Assembly (NCBI RefSeq): GCF_041146395.1
Contig: NC_090989.1
Location: 124,185,501 to 124,249,500, forward strand
Source of the DNA: Eulemur rufifrons
Taxonomy: Eukaryota; Chordata; Mammalia; Primates; Lemuridae
Reading direction: 5' to 3'
Length of the DNA: 64,000 nt
In this document: positions 1 through 11,252 of the stretch, in pieces
Numbering within the stretch: position 1 is the first letter of the stretch
How the letters are laid out: every line of letters starts with the position of its first letter
Program-made: the position numbers and the translations under genes
Notes under the pieces: model-generated
Told to the model about the DNA's origin: nothing
Database searches by the model: none
The model's input: the letters and a program-made list of their open reading frames with translations, nothing else

Positions 1-1444
1 CATTACCATGATAAAAATAAATCAAAGTAACTGTGTGCCCTTGCATTTTCTTCTCTCTTTTCCCCTTCCATCTCCCAAACCTTAAATATAATATGTAAGA
101 TGGCCAGAAGCTCAGAGACTTGACCTTAACACAGGCAGAGACCTGGCAAAGCCCAAAGTGAAGTCCAAGTTCAAATTTACCCTTTCTAGATTCACCTAGA
201 GGGACCTAAGCACAAGATCCCCCAGAACTTGAACTATTTTTAAAGAGATTTTAATATGCTTTCATATGATACTTTCTCTTAAAAGGTAAGATTGATGATT
301 TTTTTAAAAAACTGATATGCAAAACTGCAAAAAACTGTTTTGAGGTCTGAGTGCAAAATGGAAAGAAACCAGTAGTTTCCTCCAAATTGCTTTCATAACT
401 TCCCACTGCATAAACCATTGAATCCTATTAAATTAACTCAGCCCACTCAATATCCTAATTCTCCCTTCACAGATACCCACTGGAGAGAATTCCTGGTCAT
501 AATACAGAAATAATAGCTTTAATAAGAATACATGAGTGAGCTCAAAGTTGCACTCATTAAATCTACTGATGCTTTGCTTAAAAATGACTCAAAATTGAAA
601 GTAAAGATAGATTAAAGTGACTACATAAATCAGACTGAAAAATCCATAAATAAGTGTAAGTAGGTGCAGTATATAAGCACTAACTTTGCTGAAGACTATC
701 AGCTATTAAATGGCAAAAATTATGGTCATAACCTGAATTATTGGAAGTGTACTTCTATTATAACATTGTAAAACTCATGTATTTTAGTAAGAAATATTAC
801 TCATTTTTAATTATTTTTGACACTGTCAGCATACAAAGGTCAATTTATTAATCCTCTAAGAAGAAATACTGTTCTTTTTTTAATAAATAGTGAAAACATA
901 CAGAATGGGAGGTTTTTTAGTTCAGCCTTTATAATATGAAAACTGATGTCTCCATTTCTCAATGTGTCAGAAATAAAATTGAAAATGGATGAAATCCTTT
1001 TTTCCTAATTACAACTGAGTCTCTCAGCAAATGTGGCCATAATTCATAGCTGATCCAAAAATGCTTTAAGTGAATGACACAGAATGCCTGTCACTTCTCA
1101 GTGACTGAAGCTTGATTCATCATGAGTTTTCTAGTTATGGTATTGATAGAAACAATCATATAAAATCTCTGAGGATGCTAAAAGGCACAATTAATAGTCT
1201 TCTACTTCAAAGAAGGTACCAGGACAGAGATATCCAGTAAGAGGCAGCCAAATGATATTAAAGCCATACAGTAGACAATTAGGCACATAAAATGATGCTT
1301 TTGAAGAATATTTACAAACATGGGAAAATACTTATATTTTAATGCTAAAAAAAAGAATGTGAAATTATATATACACTGAACCCCTATTCCATTTTAGGGC
1401 CTTCCACATTGAATGGAACTGCTCTCCCACCCCTTTGCCTCGTT

Positions 1445-1930
1445 CATTGGTCCTCAAAGTGTAATCCTCTGGCAAGCAGCAACAGCTTTTAGAAATGCAA
1501 ATTCTCAGGCCTCCTCCCAGACCTGCTGAATGCGGAAGGGGATGGGGAGGGTCACCTGGCAAACAAAATGTGAAAACCACCCACTGCTCAGGTCTCAGCT
1601 GATACAACACTTCTCAGGGAAGCCTTGCCGCAGGCAACCCCATCCTGCAACCATAGATGAGTCTATTGTGCCTCACGGTAACCAAGACTTTTCTTTCACA
1701 ATAGTTATTAGAACGGTAATTATTTATTTTTATGATTATATAATATTTTTATCTCCCACCAGACCAGATATTCTCAAGTCTAGCTACACATTCAAATCAC
1801 CTGGAAGCTCTTAAAAATCCAGATGCCAGAGCCACACCCCAGGCCAAACAGAATTCACTGGAGTATATGACTCAATCCTCTGTGTTTATTAAATACTGTG
1901 ATTCCACAGGTCAGTCAACATTAAGAACCA
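1445..1930 (+). repeat. Two MER5-like hAT-Charlie relics
   Basis: Segments at about 1445-1560 and 1765-1930 read like the common mammalian non-autonomous hAT elements of the MER5 type: CTCAAAGTGT..., TTAGAAATGCAAATTCTCAGGCC, then CAAATCACCTGGAAGCTCTTAAAAATCCAGATGCC. They are diverged and incomplete. The family assignment comes from memory of consensus text, not from alignment. Confidence 0.5.
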
Positions 1931-3849
1931 CTGCACCAGACTCAAGCTCCTTGAAGAGCAGGTGACCAGGAAACAGTGACCAGTATTTGCTAAATGAATA
2001 TGTGCAGTTTTTGTTTTGTTTTTTCAATCTTGCACACTGTACAAAATTCCAAATGCACAAAAAGGGTTCAGTGAAAAAGTAGGCCTTCTTATCACTCATC
2101 TCTGAGACAACCACTATGACCAATGCCATACGTTTCCTTATTAATAAAAGGTTGAATATTTGTCAATGCACACAGGAAAAAACAGAAGTTGAGTGGAAGA
2201 ATTATAGATTATTTTTTCTGCTTCTTTATGCATACCTGCACTTTGGTAAGATGTATACACATCACTTTCAATCCTGGGGAAGAAGGTACCCCAGGGATAA
2301 CTATATGTATAGACCCACAGCTATTCAGTAGATAGAGACACTGGATCTGAGGGCTCCCAGAGAAATGATCACTTGAATGACCTCTGTTATAAAGAAGAGA
2401 CTCTTTACCTGTTTTAAGCAAATAATTGTCCAATTATTCCACCTACTTTGTTTTAATTATATTTTCATTTCTGATTAGATATTCAGCTTCTCCAGAACTT
2501 CCACCCAAAAAATGGTGGAGAGTTCACAAAAGGAGGTACTATTTACTCATGGTTTATAGATCTATCCTGTCTGGATTTAGTTAGCATAAGCTCCTCACCA
2601 AGAATGAACATTTCTGAGTATATCAATATGAAGCTGAGGCCTAGATCTCTCAGTGTGGTGACTCAACTATGGTTCTGTCTTTCAAAGACCTCGACCCCCT
2701 TTGACTCCATGTTAGTTGGTGATTCTATCTCAGCACAACACTTCGGAACTGGGCTGTAAAGTTTGAAATGCCCTTAAGAGAGACTGGTATATGGAGAGCT
2801 ATTCAGCTTTATAACAATGGACTCAAGATTGTTTGGGTTTTTTGGTTTTTTTGTAATTCCCCTTTTATGACTTTCCACCTCCCTTACCAATAAGGTCTAA
2901 GACCACTCCCCTCTGTTGTCAGTGTACCTCATTCTAGCAGCAATTCTTGGCCTCTTCTCTTCCATTTTGTTTCCATGGCTGGGTAGGAAATCAGCTTGCT
3001 AAGACTTTTAAAAATTCACTCCAATACAGACCCAAGAGTTCTCCAAGAAGGCAAGGGTCTGGGCCTTGATGCATGGACTTGAGGACATTTCTTTAAGGAC
3101 TTGGAGGACTTTCCTATTTAACTCCTGATCTTCATCTCATGTTGTAGACATATGAGACTGGAAAAAACTGCCCTCTGGAGAGATAAAGCATTTCTGTGTT
3201 GACCACATTTAGGCAAAGGCCAAGGTGTAGCATCACAGTTAAGGGGGAGCGGGGCGGTAATGTTTGTATATTTACATGGTCAGGATTAAGGGGAAAATAT
3301 TAAAGCTCTTAGATAACACACAGAAATTATAATAACCATAATTTGGCCAGAAAGGGAGTTAGGCAGTGGCCACTCCAACATCTCTAAGTGCAACCTGCCA
3401 CACAGATATTTAAGCACTGTCTTGCACAGTTTGCTAGTTGTTTTGTATATGTTAATTCTATCTCTTTTCTAGACTGGAAGCTCCTGAGGGCCAGGCCTTA
3501 TCTTCTATTGCTTCAGTTTCCTCACCGGTGCTGAATCCAAAGCAAATATTTAACATTTAAATTGTATTAAATATTTAACAGCTGGCAGACTAAAACAGAC
3601 TGAAACAAGCTGAAAATCAACTCCCCATAGTAAGGTCACTGTATCTTAAATGTGATGAAATCTTTTCTAAAAAATTATTATAACCAATATTGTATGCTGA
3701 TAAGATGAAGGATGAAATTCATTGCAGCTGTGATCATGATTAATTACAAGTTAATCATATATTTTTGGGTAAGCCCACTTCCCTAACATCTTTTTTCTAT
3801 TAAATTACATGCACTATGCTAAGGACCAAAGTAATTTCTTGGCTCATCA

Positions 3850-3909
3850 AAAAGAAGAAGAAGAAGAAGAAGGAGAAAGAGGAAGAGGAGGAGAAGGAGA
3901 ACAAGAAGA
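3850..3909 (+). repeat. Purine-rich GAA/GGA microsatellite
   Basis: About 60 bases made only of A and G except near the end, with five consecutive AAG units followed by GGA/GAG units. A simple repeat inside the NEK11 intron. Confidence 0.9.
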
Positions 3910-5200
3910 TACTGTGACAGCTTAAAATTGTGTAAAATAAAATGAACAAATACTACTGGAACAATCTTTTTAGGAATATCAACATAATTACATCCATTAC
4001 ACCGGAGTGTCTCTAATTATGAAAGAAAATATTCTCAAATATTGTTTAATAAACTTCATGACACACAATGTAATAAAGGAAAAAACTCTATCTCATTTAC
4101 TACTTATTTTACCAGTTTTATTCTACTGTGATAATTAAAAAACGAAGGCCAAATATTTATATCAAAAAGAAAACTCTCTCCAAACATGCATAAATCAAGT
4201 GTGATAACTGTAGTTTTTATTTTAATCCCATAGTTAATTCAGAAAGTAAATAAAAATGTAATGTTGTATTTACATTGTAATTAAAATTCACACTATCTAC
4301 AAAACGTCAATGGTACAGTGATGCCCCCAAGTGGCATAATGATAAATTGCAATACTCTGATGGAAAAGTTAGAAGCACTATGTTCACACAGCTCTTCAAT
4401 TTTGTCAAGTACTTTGATTAAATATAGAAGTGTATATTATATGAACCTGTATTTCATAGGAACTAGTAATAAGTGTACTACAGATCCGCTTGGACTCATG
4501 GTCTACTCAAGTCACTACTTTAACATTGACACTAAGGGATAGTCTGATATACGAAGGTATGATACACCTTCCTTATGAGCTCAAAAAGTTAGAGGTGTGT
4601 CTACAAAATACCAAAGGGAATCAGATCTACTCTATTAAGGGAATAGCATGCACACAATTATAGAATTCTCTTTGGAGAGTATTTATCTTCTACCCACCTC
4701 TAACACTAAGCAATTCCCTATGTTTGTAGTCTAGCATGTAACGCAGAATTTAAAACCTTACCTAACCGAATTGCTTGGTGAATGGGTGGTGCTAATAATA
4801 TGCTTTGCTCACAAAGTAAAGGTTCAACTGCCAACATTCTGGGGAGGGGGAAATCTAAAAACATTAGTTTATTTTTCTGCCTCTATATACGCATTAAATG
4901 TAACCCCTGATGAGTTGATAACTTACACAGCTTAAAGGTTCACATTCTGAGGACCAATTTCTTTCGGACAACCACAGAGATGTAAAAGAAAGTCTAGATT
5001 AGACTTCCTGGTACCAAATGATTTGCCCATTATCCTCACCACTGGATTCATCCCACAAAACTAGGTTTCGTCTACCATCTTTAGCTGTAGTCATGTGTTT
5101 TAAAATTAGTTCAGGTACAAGAAAGGTCACTAACAAATCACTTACTAATCAGCTCCAGCCTCTCTCTTCACTCTTACTCATTCTCTCTCTCCCACCTCCA

Positions 5201-5225
5201 TTCTCTCTCTCTCTCTCTCTCTCTC
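5201..5225 (+). repeat. (CT)n microsatellite
   Basis: An uninterrupted run of CT dinucleotides inside a longer pyrimidine-rich stretch (about 5155-5230). Confidence 0.9.
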
Positions 5226-6221
5226 CACTTACCCATTATCTCAAGTCTAATACTTTTAAGTTTGATCATTATACATCTTGAATTTTATAACTGTTTAATC
5301 AACTTTTTAGCCCTTCTACAAATTCTCTTAAATTTCTTCATATTCCTCATTAGTCAAAGATACTAAGATTGGATATGGCTCTACAGTGTAGTTTTTACAA
5401 GTCCTGGGTCAGATTTAGGTCTTATTCTCAACGTTTCCATAAAGGTTCTCTAGTAATTGCCAGAAATTTATTATCCTAGTCTAAATGGCTAGAAGAAGAC
5501 CTCTAGGACTTAAGGAAAAAACTTCTTTTCAGTAGGAGTCATAAGGACTCCAGAAAAATGCCAGCTATTTCACCATTTTTCACATAGGAATTAACTTAAA
5601 ACTATGAATTCTTTAATAGATAATTACAACTTCAAAAAATTCTGAACATAAAGACTATACAAACAGTTGATTTTTTTAAATAAAGTAGTAACATCAGTAA
5701 CATTTACCTTTATAATTCTTAGGACATATAGAGAAGTAGAAAAGGGTTTATCACACTGATTTGAAAGCCACACTTAAATATTCAATGGGCAAAAGCTGGA
5801 AGAACTTAGAGTAGGCTAAAAATCTCTGAATAAAACAATAGATTACTGGGTGAAAATTTTGTCTTCTGGGATTAAAGGCCAATTTCTTGAGTCATTTCTT
5901 CCTCCTCCTCTCTCTTCCTCCCATTTCTTATGTCACAAGTTTTTTATCTTAACTTCAGTTCCAACTAACTTTTCACTGTAACAAGTTAAAAAACCGTTAA
6001 GGCAAAAATGAAGGTTTATCTTTATCTGTAAGAGTAGTACTGTCCAATGGTATTGAGTTTTTCTCTACTATGAAAGTTTACAGGGTCCTATCAAAATCAA
6101 AGTAAAGGAGGTGAGAACAAAGGGGTCATCAACATAAGATAGTTTTAAATAGGAGATTCCATTTGGCTTAAATATCTAATATGAGGGCTTTCTGACTACA
6201 GATTTTGAAAATCTTCTCCAT

Positions 6222-6349
6222 AGAAAAGCCAAAAAAATCTATGACCATACCACCCTGAACGTGCCTATCTCATTTGATCTCGGAAGCTAAGCAGGGTTGG
6301 GCCTGGTTAGGACTTGGAAGGGAGAAAAGCCAAAAAAAAAAAAAAAAAA
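6222..6349 (+). pseudogene. Truncated 5S rRNA retropseudogene with target-site duplication
   Basis: Positions 6238-6322 match the first 85 or so bases of vertebrate 5S rRNA, including CCATACCACCCTGAACG, TGATCTCGGAAGCTAAGC and GGGCCTGGTTAG. The copy stops before the 3' end of 5S (the CCGCCTGGGAATACCGGGTGC part is missing), so it cannot be a functional gene. It is bracketed by a direct repeat AGAAAAGCCAAAAAAA (6222-6237 and 6323-6338), the hallmark of LINE-machinery insertion. No A-tail lies between the 5S body and the right repeat; the right repeat itself runs into an A-rich stretch to about 6349. Confidence 0.85.
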
Positions 6350-6776
6350 CAAACAAACCACTAATACCATACTTCTTTTGGTATATTCTATTCATCACAA
6401 ATGTGAAATACTGATTATTTGCATTCTATTAATACAACATTTCTAAAAATGTAGTAATTATGAACAATTCTTATTTTCTCATTTAAGAAGTTCCAATCAA
6501 GTTAAGTGGAAGCAATGTTGTAACTGAGACTGTGGTATGCATAAAAATCCCATATTCACATAATCTACCCCACATCCCTTCTTTAGGTTATTTGGATACT
6601 TTAGTCACCTGCTGAAATGCCTTTAAAAGCCTCATCTGAAGATATCAGTCAAGGAATTTTCCTGTCTATACTAAATTCTTGCTTTAATGCAAAGAACAAA
6701 TCCACGTTCTTAATCAGCTAAAAGGTACACATACAGGGCAAGCAACTCAAGATTTGTATGAAGTATTTTTACTTAC

Positions 6777-6946
6777 AATTCCTCTCCTTGTTTGGCTTTC
6801 TTGTCAGAAACCAGATAGACAGTTCCAAAACTTCCACTGCCAAGTTTCTGTTGAAGCACATATCTTCTTGCTACCAAGCTTTCTGGATAAGTGGAAACGG
6901 CTGTTGATCCATTCACACACTTAGCAGCTTCTTGGAATTTCAGCAT
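6777..6946 (-). CDS. NEK11: NEK11 first coding exon (kinase N-terminus), partial gene
   Basis: Encodes the N-terminus of NEK11, a NIMA-related serine/threonine kinase of the DNA-damage G2/M checkpoint (known for the family). Fifty-six codons plus two bases are seen, starting MLKFQEAAKC and ending KQGEE. The protein kinase glycine-rich loop GSGSFG is at residues 36-41, in the context LQQKLGSGSFGTVYLV. The start is the ATG at 6944-6946 (G at -3). It matches the known NEK11 start, and no upstream in-frame ATG is joined. The exon ends GAATT followed by the donor GTAAGT (6771-6776). The likely acceptor is a CAG at 6966-6968, giving a short 5'UTR part 6947-6965. A weaker GAG two bases before the ATG is an alternative. 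The catalytic lysine, HRD and DFG motifs lie on exons outside the window. Confidence 0.93.
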
Positions 6947-7800
6947 TGCTCCAAACAAGCAAGAACTGGTTTATTCATTTATAGAAACTTAACATTCATT
7001 TCTAAGAGATGGCCAAATTCATCCAAGTAGCACTGGTCAATGCCTTAAAGATGCAAATTCCAAAGATTAGGTCTAAAGGATGCTAAACTATTCCTAACAA
7101 AAAGTGTAAGGTTTTGACAATGATATCTGCATCTTAATCAGCAGATTGAAGGACACCATATTGGTTAACAACTTAAGAGTAAAATGTTAAAAGGTGGAGA
7201 TACTGACAATTCCAGTAGAAGGCAATCTTCCACAGGAAAAGCCTCCCTTTGCATGTCGAATGTTAACAGAATTCAATTACAGCCAACTTTCCACAAATTT
7301 CTGGTATGTATATCTGTTTTACAATCAACAATCTGTTCATTTGTTTAAGATTTATACTCCTCATCTTAAAAAAAAAAGTCCAAATACAAGAACATTATCA
7401 CTTCCTTAAATCTATACATTTGCACCAAACTTTTTGTAAGGCTCTCTTCCTACCTTATGATTATTTTGGTTGAAAAACAGTTAAGTTCGGATTAAGGCAC
7501 AAATTAGCACGATGTTGTTTCCTTTAGATTTTTTTTCCTGTTGACTTTAAACCACAGTTTTTCATTTATTAGAATAAATGTGAGGAGGGATTCAGAGTGA
7601 ATTTTTTCCCATGTTAAGCTAATTCTTATCCGCAGTTTTTAGTATACACAGTGTGTATACAGTAATCTTCCTGGATTAAAAACAGGAAGTGTCATAAATT
7701 TGATTCAAATTTAAAACTATATTTTAATACTAATGGCATATACATGTGTTATAGGTAAATATGTATTCTCAAGGAGCCATGAGATGTATAGCAGAGTATG

Positions 7801-8034
7801 AAAGGCACAGTGGCTCATGCCTGTAACACTTTGGAAGGCCAAGGTGGGAGGACTGCTTGAGGCCAGGAGTTCAAGACCAGCCTGGACAACTCGGCAAGAC
7901 TCCTATTTCTACTAAAAATAAAAAATAAAAATAAACCTGCACACACCTGTAGTCGCAGCTCCTCAGGAGGATCACTTGAGCCTAGGAGTTCAAGATTACA
8001 GTGAGCTGTGATTGGGCCACTGCACTCTAGCCTA
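7801..8034 (+). mobile_element. Old, degraded Alu (AluJ-like dimer)
   Basis: Reads CACAGTGGCTCATGCCTGTAA, GGCCAGGAGTTCAAGACCAG and, in the right arm, ACCTGTAGTCGCAGCTCC ... GCCACTGCACTCTAGCC. Both arms are shortened, and the A-tail is lost. Confidence 0.85.
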
Positions 8035-8699
8035 TTTTATATGAGTAGGTACATGGTAAAATCATCACTTTTATTTCATTAAAATGTTAAATGTTCTGTT
8101 AGTTACAAAAAGTGTTTTTGTTTTAAATCTATGTGAAAATGTGATTTTAAATTTAAGATTGTCTACGCCTTAGAGTAGGTTTTCATATTCAACAATTCCA
8201 AAGCTGTCAGATAAAAACCTATTGTTTTATAATGATGGCCAACAGGCTTTACATGTGTCAGTTAACTACAAAAATCACCAAGGCAATTAACCACAAAAAT
8301 CCTCAAAAGAGAACATAAGTAAATGCCCATTTATAACATGTTCCTTCTTGAAATATATGTATCAGTTAAGTTATACCTGATGCCAGTGACATTAGTAACT
8401 AGTTTTTTTTCCCCCACCCCAAGGAAATGTTAGTGAAACATACTGCTGAAAAAACAACTAGAGAACAGATCTCTAAAAGTACCTTCTGTTTGCTTCCTTC
8501 ACTGGCATAAAAGTGATGCTTTCTGGGCAAACTAAGCTGTTCAAAAAAAAAAAAATATATGGACTCACAGCCTTTTCAACTGAAAAAGGCCCTTCAGACC
8601 ACTCAGTAATTCTTCTTAATTTAAAGATGAGATTAAGGTCCCCATTTAGTGAAGAACAGAATTAGAGATGGACAGAATAGTTACAAGTCCACTTCCAGT

Positions 8700-9065
8700 G
8701 GCTCCTATTTGTAAAGGAAAGTTTAAACTCAGCAGTGCCTAAGCAGTCTGGCCCAGGCTGTAGAGGACTCTGGGACTAGGTTCCCTACTGCCCAATCTCA
8801 CAGACTCAGCCCTGCCACCTCCACCCCAGTCCACTTTTAGGCCATCTATTCCATAAGTCTCCTCTGTGCAACCATAGAGCTATGCAAGAATGTACCCTGC
8901 TGTCTAGATTCTAGAACTATCTGTTCGCCTCCCACTCCTCAAGGGTTGTAAACGAACTTGAGCAGCAGGAACACACCTTATTTATCTTTGCATCCTCAGT
9001 GCCTGGCAGAACGCTTGGCATATATTAGGTGTTCAATAATCTTTGTTAGGGCGAATAAATGAACA
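8700..9065 (+). mobile_element. L2 (LINE-2) 3' fragment
   Basis: The right end carries the L2 3' signature: CTTATTTATCTTTGCATCCTCAGTGCCTGGCAGAACGC (split by divergence), then GGTGTTCAATAATCTTTGTT and a GAATAAATGAA tail. The left part (CTGGCCCAGGCTG..., CTCTGTGCAACC) is diverged L2-like text. Confidence 0.6.
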
Positions 9066-9591
9066 GCAGACCAACTGCCATCCCATGGGGGAACACAGTG
9101 GTTTAAAAAGCTGGATGGGAACTTGGGGAAAGTTAACACCTTGTGCAAACTATCCCTTCAAGGTGAAACATCTGGCTGTGGGGGGAAAAAGGGGGGGGAA
9201 GAGGAGTATTTATCACAGGTTGAAGCTGAGTAGTTCTCTTCCCAAGTAATAAACGAGAGGAAGCCGATGTGACACCAGGTTCTGCTAAAGTAGGAACCTG
9301 ACCTTAAAGGTAAAGTTTGCCCTTAAGGTAAAACGAACAATCCTTACTACTTCCAACTATTTAAACATTTACATTTTGGTAAGTGGGTTAACGTTTATTG
9401 AGCGACACCAGCAACACTTAATTCTCCGGAGACTGGAGTAGATCCGAGAGGTAAGGAGTCCAGGAAAAGTAGAAGGTCGCGGGAATGGAGCCAGCCCTAG
9501 AGATGCAGAACCCAGCCTGGGCAGCTTGAAACCTTTACCTTCCCCTGAGCAGGGGAGCCCGGCATGCCCGGAAGAGCGCGGTTCGCATTAC

Positions 9592-9800
9592 CTTTCCCCG
9601 TCGCGGGCTGAGGAGCGGCGGCTGCCGGGGCATGCCCGAGTCCCACCCGTAATTGGGCAAGTCTCAACCTGGGGCAGCGGCCCCAGCCAACTCCAGACCA
9701 CCGCGGGCCACGGCTGTTTGGCACCGTCGCCAGGGATACCGCGCGGGGCAAGCTGGGAAGTCCGGTGGGGCGGTCACTAAGGCGGAAGTGTCCTCCGACC
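9592..9800 (-). other. NEK11: Probable NEK11 non-coding first exon
   Basis: On the minus strand a good donor, AAAG|GTAATG, lies at 9591/9592 inside the CpG island. An exon ending there would join to the first coding exon. A second donor, GGAAG|GTAAAG, at 9538/9539 is a possible alternative. The 5' end is unknown; 9800 is only a guess. Confidence 0.4.
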
Positions 9801-9989
9801 CAAGCAGGCGAGAAAAAGAGAGGAGGCCCAGTGGGCCGAGCTTCCCTAACCAGACAGCCTTAGTTATGTCCCAGCCTTCGTTAGCAACTCTGCGCCTCCA
9901 GGCCTGAGATCACCGTCCCGCGGGGCAGTCTAGCGCCACTGGCTTCACGGAACCGGGCTTCGTAGTGACGTCATACCCAGCGACTTCCG

Positions 9990-10093
9990 TTTCCCTTCTC
10001 GGGGTTGGACTCTCACGTGCTGGGGCTGCCAGCCGTCTCTGGGTTCCAGCGGGCTTCTGATGGAGGGGTTCGTCCTATGCGAGAACGGAGCAG
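9990..10093 (+). other. ASTE1: Probable ASTE1 non-coding first exon
   Basis: Lies at the right side of the CpG island and ends in the donor GAGCAG|GTGGGC (10094). It would splice to the acceptor at 11252. The start is approximate, set just after the CRE and ETS cluster. It contains two upstream ATGs (10060 and 10077), both in weak context at -3 (C), and neither in frame with the main start. Confidence 0.55.
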
Positions 10094-11252
10094 GTGGGCT
10101 CTGCTGCTGGTCGGGGAAGTGGGTTGTGAGGGTCCAAGTGGCACGGTGTATGAAGGCCTGTGTTTGAGAACTTAGATCAGATCTTTTGCGCGCCTTTCCC
10201 CTATCCAGCTCGCATTTGTTGAACTACTCTGTGTGCAAGGTCCTGTTACTTGCAGAGTCGACAGGGTCTCTGCCCATAGAAGCTTTACAAGACAGACTTG
10301 TAAAGAAATAAGTACAGGATAAGGTGCGGAGACAGGGCTGGGACTAGGGTGAGATGAGTCAAGCGCAAAACGTAAGAGATGCCAAAAATGTAATCCAGAT
10401 AAATTTTTATCTCTAAAAATCAAAATTAATGCCAAAAAAATCCTGATTGACAAAATGTCACGATTTTAAATAAAGACAGGATTAATAATAGTGCCATGCT
10501 GAGCTATACTGAAGCTGGAGGCCAAGGGAAAAAACATTAATACTGATCCTGTGAGTTAAATGAGCCAGATGGGGAAGGGTAACTGCGCCAGATATGCAAA
10601 GATAAGATTATGAAAAGAGCCCCTGGCTAGGGGTGAAACTGGATAGTTGGGTTCCTAAAGGCATGAAGCAGTTTTTCTTACCAAAAACTATGGTTCCACA
10701 AGCCCAAGGCCTGAAAGAAGTTCCCAGCCTGTCAATAAAAAAACTGGATCCCTATCATAGGTCCTACATACTTTAGTTTACTTAATTTACTTTAGCTTAA
10801 ATGCTTTCTGATTTATTATGAGATCAATAAGAATATAATTTTTATAGCTTAGGACTTTTTACTTTGACCCCACAAAACAAATACTCTGTGTTGTAAGATG
10901 TTGACTATTAACTACCTCAGTATAAAGGCCCACACTATACTGGTGGGTCAGTAATGGACTTTAACTGATTTTTCTTTAGAATCAGCATCAGCCTCCATCC
11001 CTATCCAAAGATCAAAACCCTTGAAACCACTGAGCTTATGCCTTGTAACACATGGGGAAGGCAAAAAGACAAAAAGCATTTCAGCTCGGGTTGCCTGAGG
11101 ATCTAGGTAAGAATTCAGAGATGTTGGCATCCAGCATGTTCTATTTAATGAACACTTCATAACATTTACTCTTGATTTAATGGTGCTTGAAGCAATAACT
11201 TAGTGCCTCATAACCAGCATCAACTGAAAATGCATCCTATTGTTTTAAACAG
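10094..11252. other. ASTE1: ASTE1 intron 1
   Basis: Contains an antisense L2 or MIR-like 3' end near 10205-10330 (TTGTTGAACTACTCTGTGTG...). Nothing else is recognised. The acceptor is TGTTTTAAACAG (11241-11252). Confidence 0.6.

Larger units (their letters stand above)
1..6776. other. NEK11: NEK11 intron (downstream of the first coding exon)
   Basis: No further NEK11 coding exon is visible here. The next segment of the kinase domain (the part following GEEL in the known protein) was looked for on the minus strand and not found, so this is the 5' part of a long intron leaving the window at the left. It holds MER5-type DNA transposon relics near 1445-1560 and 1765-1930, short L2-like pieces near 1935-2005 and 3440-3560, a purine-rich GAA/GGA microsatellite, a CT microsatellite and a 5S rRNA retrocopy. 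In 2100-3400 and 3950-5150 I recognise nothing else. Confidence 0.7.
6966..9591. other. NEK11: NEK11 5'UTR intron
   Basis: Between the probable non-coding first exon and the first coding exon. It holds a degraded Alu (7801-8034), an L2 3' end (about 8700-9065) and a short palindrome GTATACACAGTGTGTATAC (7642-7660). I see no other gene in it. A further small 5'UTR exon cannot be excluded. Confidence 0.6.
9530..10100. promoter_or_regulatory. CpG island / bidirectional NEK11-ASTE1 promoter
   Basis: The only GC-rich, CpG-dense stretch in the window, lying exactly between the divergent NEK11 and ASTE1 genes. It holds a perfect CRE TGACGTCA (9966-9973), ETS-type sites (CGGAAG at 9783-9788, CTTCCG at 9984-9989) and an E-box CACGTG (10014-10019). 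There is no clear TATA box, as expected for a CpG-island promoter. Transcription start sites are inferred, not seen. Confidence 0.8.

Noticed and set aside
6238..6322. A working 5S rRNA gene.
   Set aside because: Lacks the last ~35 bases of 5S and carries many substitutions. It is flanked by a target-site duplication, so it is a retrocopy.
9526..9907. Overlapping 84-codon ORFs on both strands in the CpG island.
   Set aside because: GC-rich DNA lacks stop codons by chance. The compositions are Pro/Arg/Gly-rich shadow frames, and no homology is recognised.
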